A stretch of DNA of 64,000 nt, from positions 1,054,001 through 1,118,000 of the forward strand of contig NZ_CP074404.1 of NCBI RefSeq assembly GCF_018388465.1, in the 5' to 3' direction. Below are positions 63,268-64,000 of the stretch, piece by piece. Every line of letters starts with the position of its first letter. Positions within the stretch are counted from its first letter, which is position 1. The stretch is from Cellulomonas fengjieae. GTDB taxonomy: Bacteria; Actinomycetota; Actinomycetes; Actinomycetales; Cellulomonadaceae. The translations under genes were made by a program, and so were the position numbers. A model generated the notes under the pieces. The model made no database searches. It was not told the DNA's origin and saw nothing but the letters and a program-made list of their open reading frames with translations.

Positions 63268-64000
63268 CCACGATCGAGACGGTGACGCTGCCGGACCTGG
63301 GAGAGGGACTCACGGAGTCCGACCTCGTGGAGTGGGTCGTCGCGGTGGGGGACACCGTCGCGCTCAACCAGGTGGTCGCTGAGGTGGAGACCGTCAAGGC
63401 GTTGGTGCAGCTCCCGTCGCCGTACGCCGGGGTGGTCGCCGAGCTGCTCGTCGAGCCGGGCGTGACCGTGCCCGTGGGCACGGCACTGCTCACGATCGCG
63501 GTGGAGGAACCCGCGGTCGCCGAGGACGCGCAGCCCGCCGCACCCGAGGGCACCGCCGCACCGGAACCGGGCGCCGCCGCACCCGAGCGCACCGCCGTGC
63601 TCGTCGGGTACGGGCCGCTGGTCGGCTCCTCGGCGCGACCCTTGCGGCGCGCGCGGTCGGCGCAGTGGGCGGCGGCGCACGCGGGTGCGCAGGAGGCGCG
63701 GCTCGCGCTGGCGGGGCGACCGATCGGGCCGAAGGTGCTGCCGCCGGTGCGCAAGCTGGCGCACGACCTCGGCGTCGACCTCAACAAGGTGGAGTGGTCG
63801 GGGACCGACGGCATGATCACCCGCGAGGACGTGCTGCGTGCCGTCTCGAGCGCACCGGTCGCACCCGACGCCCGACGGCCCGACGCGCTGTCGGCGGCGC
63901 ACCGGCCCGGTCTCGCGGGGCCCGCAGGCCGACCGGCCGAGAGCCCGCCTGGCCAGCGCGAGACGCGCACGCCCGTCGCGGGCGTCCGCAAGCAGACCGC
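63264..64000 (+). CDS. Dihydrolipoamide acyltransferase E2, cut by the window end
   Basis: About 245 residues visible; the catalytic domain lies beyond the window. Lipoyl domain at 1-80 with the lipoylated lysine K45 in EVETVKALVQLPS. An Ala/Pro/Glu-rich flexible linker follows (about 83-105), then the E1/E3-binding domain (PPVRKLAHDLGVDLNKVEWSG, TDGMITREDVLRAV, about 155-195) and a second linker. Core of the 2-oxoacid dehydrogenase complex. Confidence 0.92.
   Translation, partial: MTTIETVTLPDLGEGLTESDLVEWVVAVGDTVALNQVVAEVETVKALVQLPSPYAGVVAELLVEPGVTVPVGTALLTIAVEEPAVAEDAQPAAPEGTAAPEPGAAAPERTAVLVGYGPLVGSSARPLRRARSAQWAAAHAGAQEARLALAGRPIGPKVLPPVRKLAHDLGVDLNKVEWSGTDGMITREDVLRAVSSAPVAPDARRPDALSAAHRPGLAGPAGRPAESPPGQRETRTPVAGVRKQT

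Noticed and set aside
1..64000. CRISPR arrays, insertion sequences, integrase, tRNA genes
   Set aside because: Looked for on both strands: no spaced repeats of CRISPR type, no transposase or integrase motifs, and no tRNA apart from the tRNA-like end of tmRNA.

Overview
The window is high-GC actinobacterial DNA with tightly packed genes, frequent ATGA/GTGA stop-start overlaps, many GTG starts and an actinobacterial-type tmRNA whose tag reads ANTNRTDFALAA. The gene content fits Micrococcales, perhaps a Cellulomonas-like genus: a DUF3090/SCO1664/histidine-phosphatase cluster, a DUF6318 lipoprotein paired with a PKD-like protein, RecBCD instead of AdnAB, and mycobacterial-style branched-chain catabolism. 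The genus is inference from family distribution, not something the sequence proves.

Region 1 (1-21.04 kb) is a defence island directly downstream of ssrA (tmRNA), a common integration site. After the tmRNA 3' end and its terminator come, on the minus strand, a complete type I restriction-modification operon (hsdM-hsdS-hsdR); on the plus strand, a GmrSD-like DUF262/DUF1524 protein fused to an alkyltransferase-like (ATL) domain and a DUF4268 domain; a divergent unknown protein; a complete type I Zorya operon (zorA-zorB-zorC-zorD); a broken HNH nuclease remnant; a NERD-plus-UvrD-like helicase with a frameshift before its last helicase motif; and a mazEF-type toxin-antitoxin pair. No integrase or direct-repeat att site is visible inside the window.

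Region 2 (21.4-34.0 kb): an RsmC/RlmG-type rRNA methyltransferase, then a GntR/FadR regulator divergent from an eleven-gene operon. The operon encodes an isoaspartyl peptidase/asparaginase-like Ntn-hydrolase, a ribose-type ABC importer (two permeases, lipoprotein binding protein, double ATPase), an FMN-binding PNPOx-fold protein, two paralogous short-chain dehydrogenases, an M20 amidohydrolase, an amidohydrolase-2 enzyme and a second amidohydrolase-like protein that has lost its metal ligands. It looks like a dedicated uptake and degradation route for one unknown amide- or asparagine-linked substrate.

Region 3 (34.0-34.7 kb) holds no intact gene but three gene fragments: a piece resembling the rRNA methyltransferase at 21.4 kb, the C-terminal part of a NERD-type protein, and a near-copy of the 3' end of the PKD-like gene at 54.0-54.9 kb.

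Region 4 (34.7-55.4 kb): universal-stress-like protein, ABM-domain protein, FucP-type sugar symporter, MoxR-type AAA ATPase with a VWA partner, a small membrane protein plus winged-helix regulator behind a strong inverted-repeat operator, the phosphatase-DUF3090-SCO1664 cluster, a short-chain dehydrogenase, an AbiEi-type antitoxin without a toxin, recC-recB-recD, and the DUF6318/PKD-like lipoprotein pair.

Region 5 (55.5-64 kb): a truncated CGNR/ABATE regulator remnant, a MacB-type ABC transporter with a TetR regulator and a palindromic operator, a thiolase with a two-subunit 3-oxoacid CoA-transferase, and divergently a branched-chain 2-oxoacid dehydrogenase operon (E1 alpha, E1 beta, E2) that runs off the end of the window. 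Together the last two sets fit degradation of branched-chain amino acids or oxoacids to acyl-CoA and acetyl-CoA.
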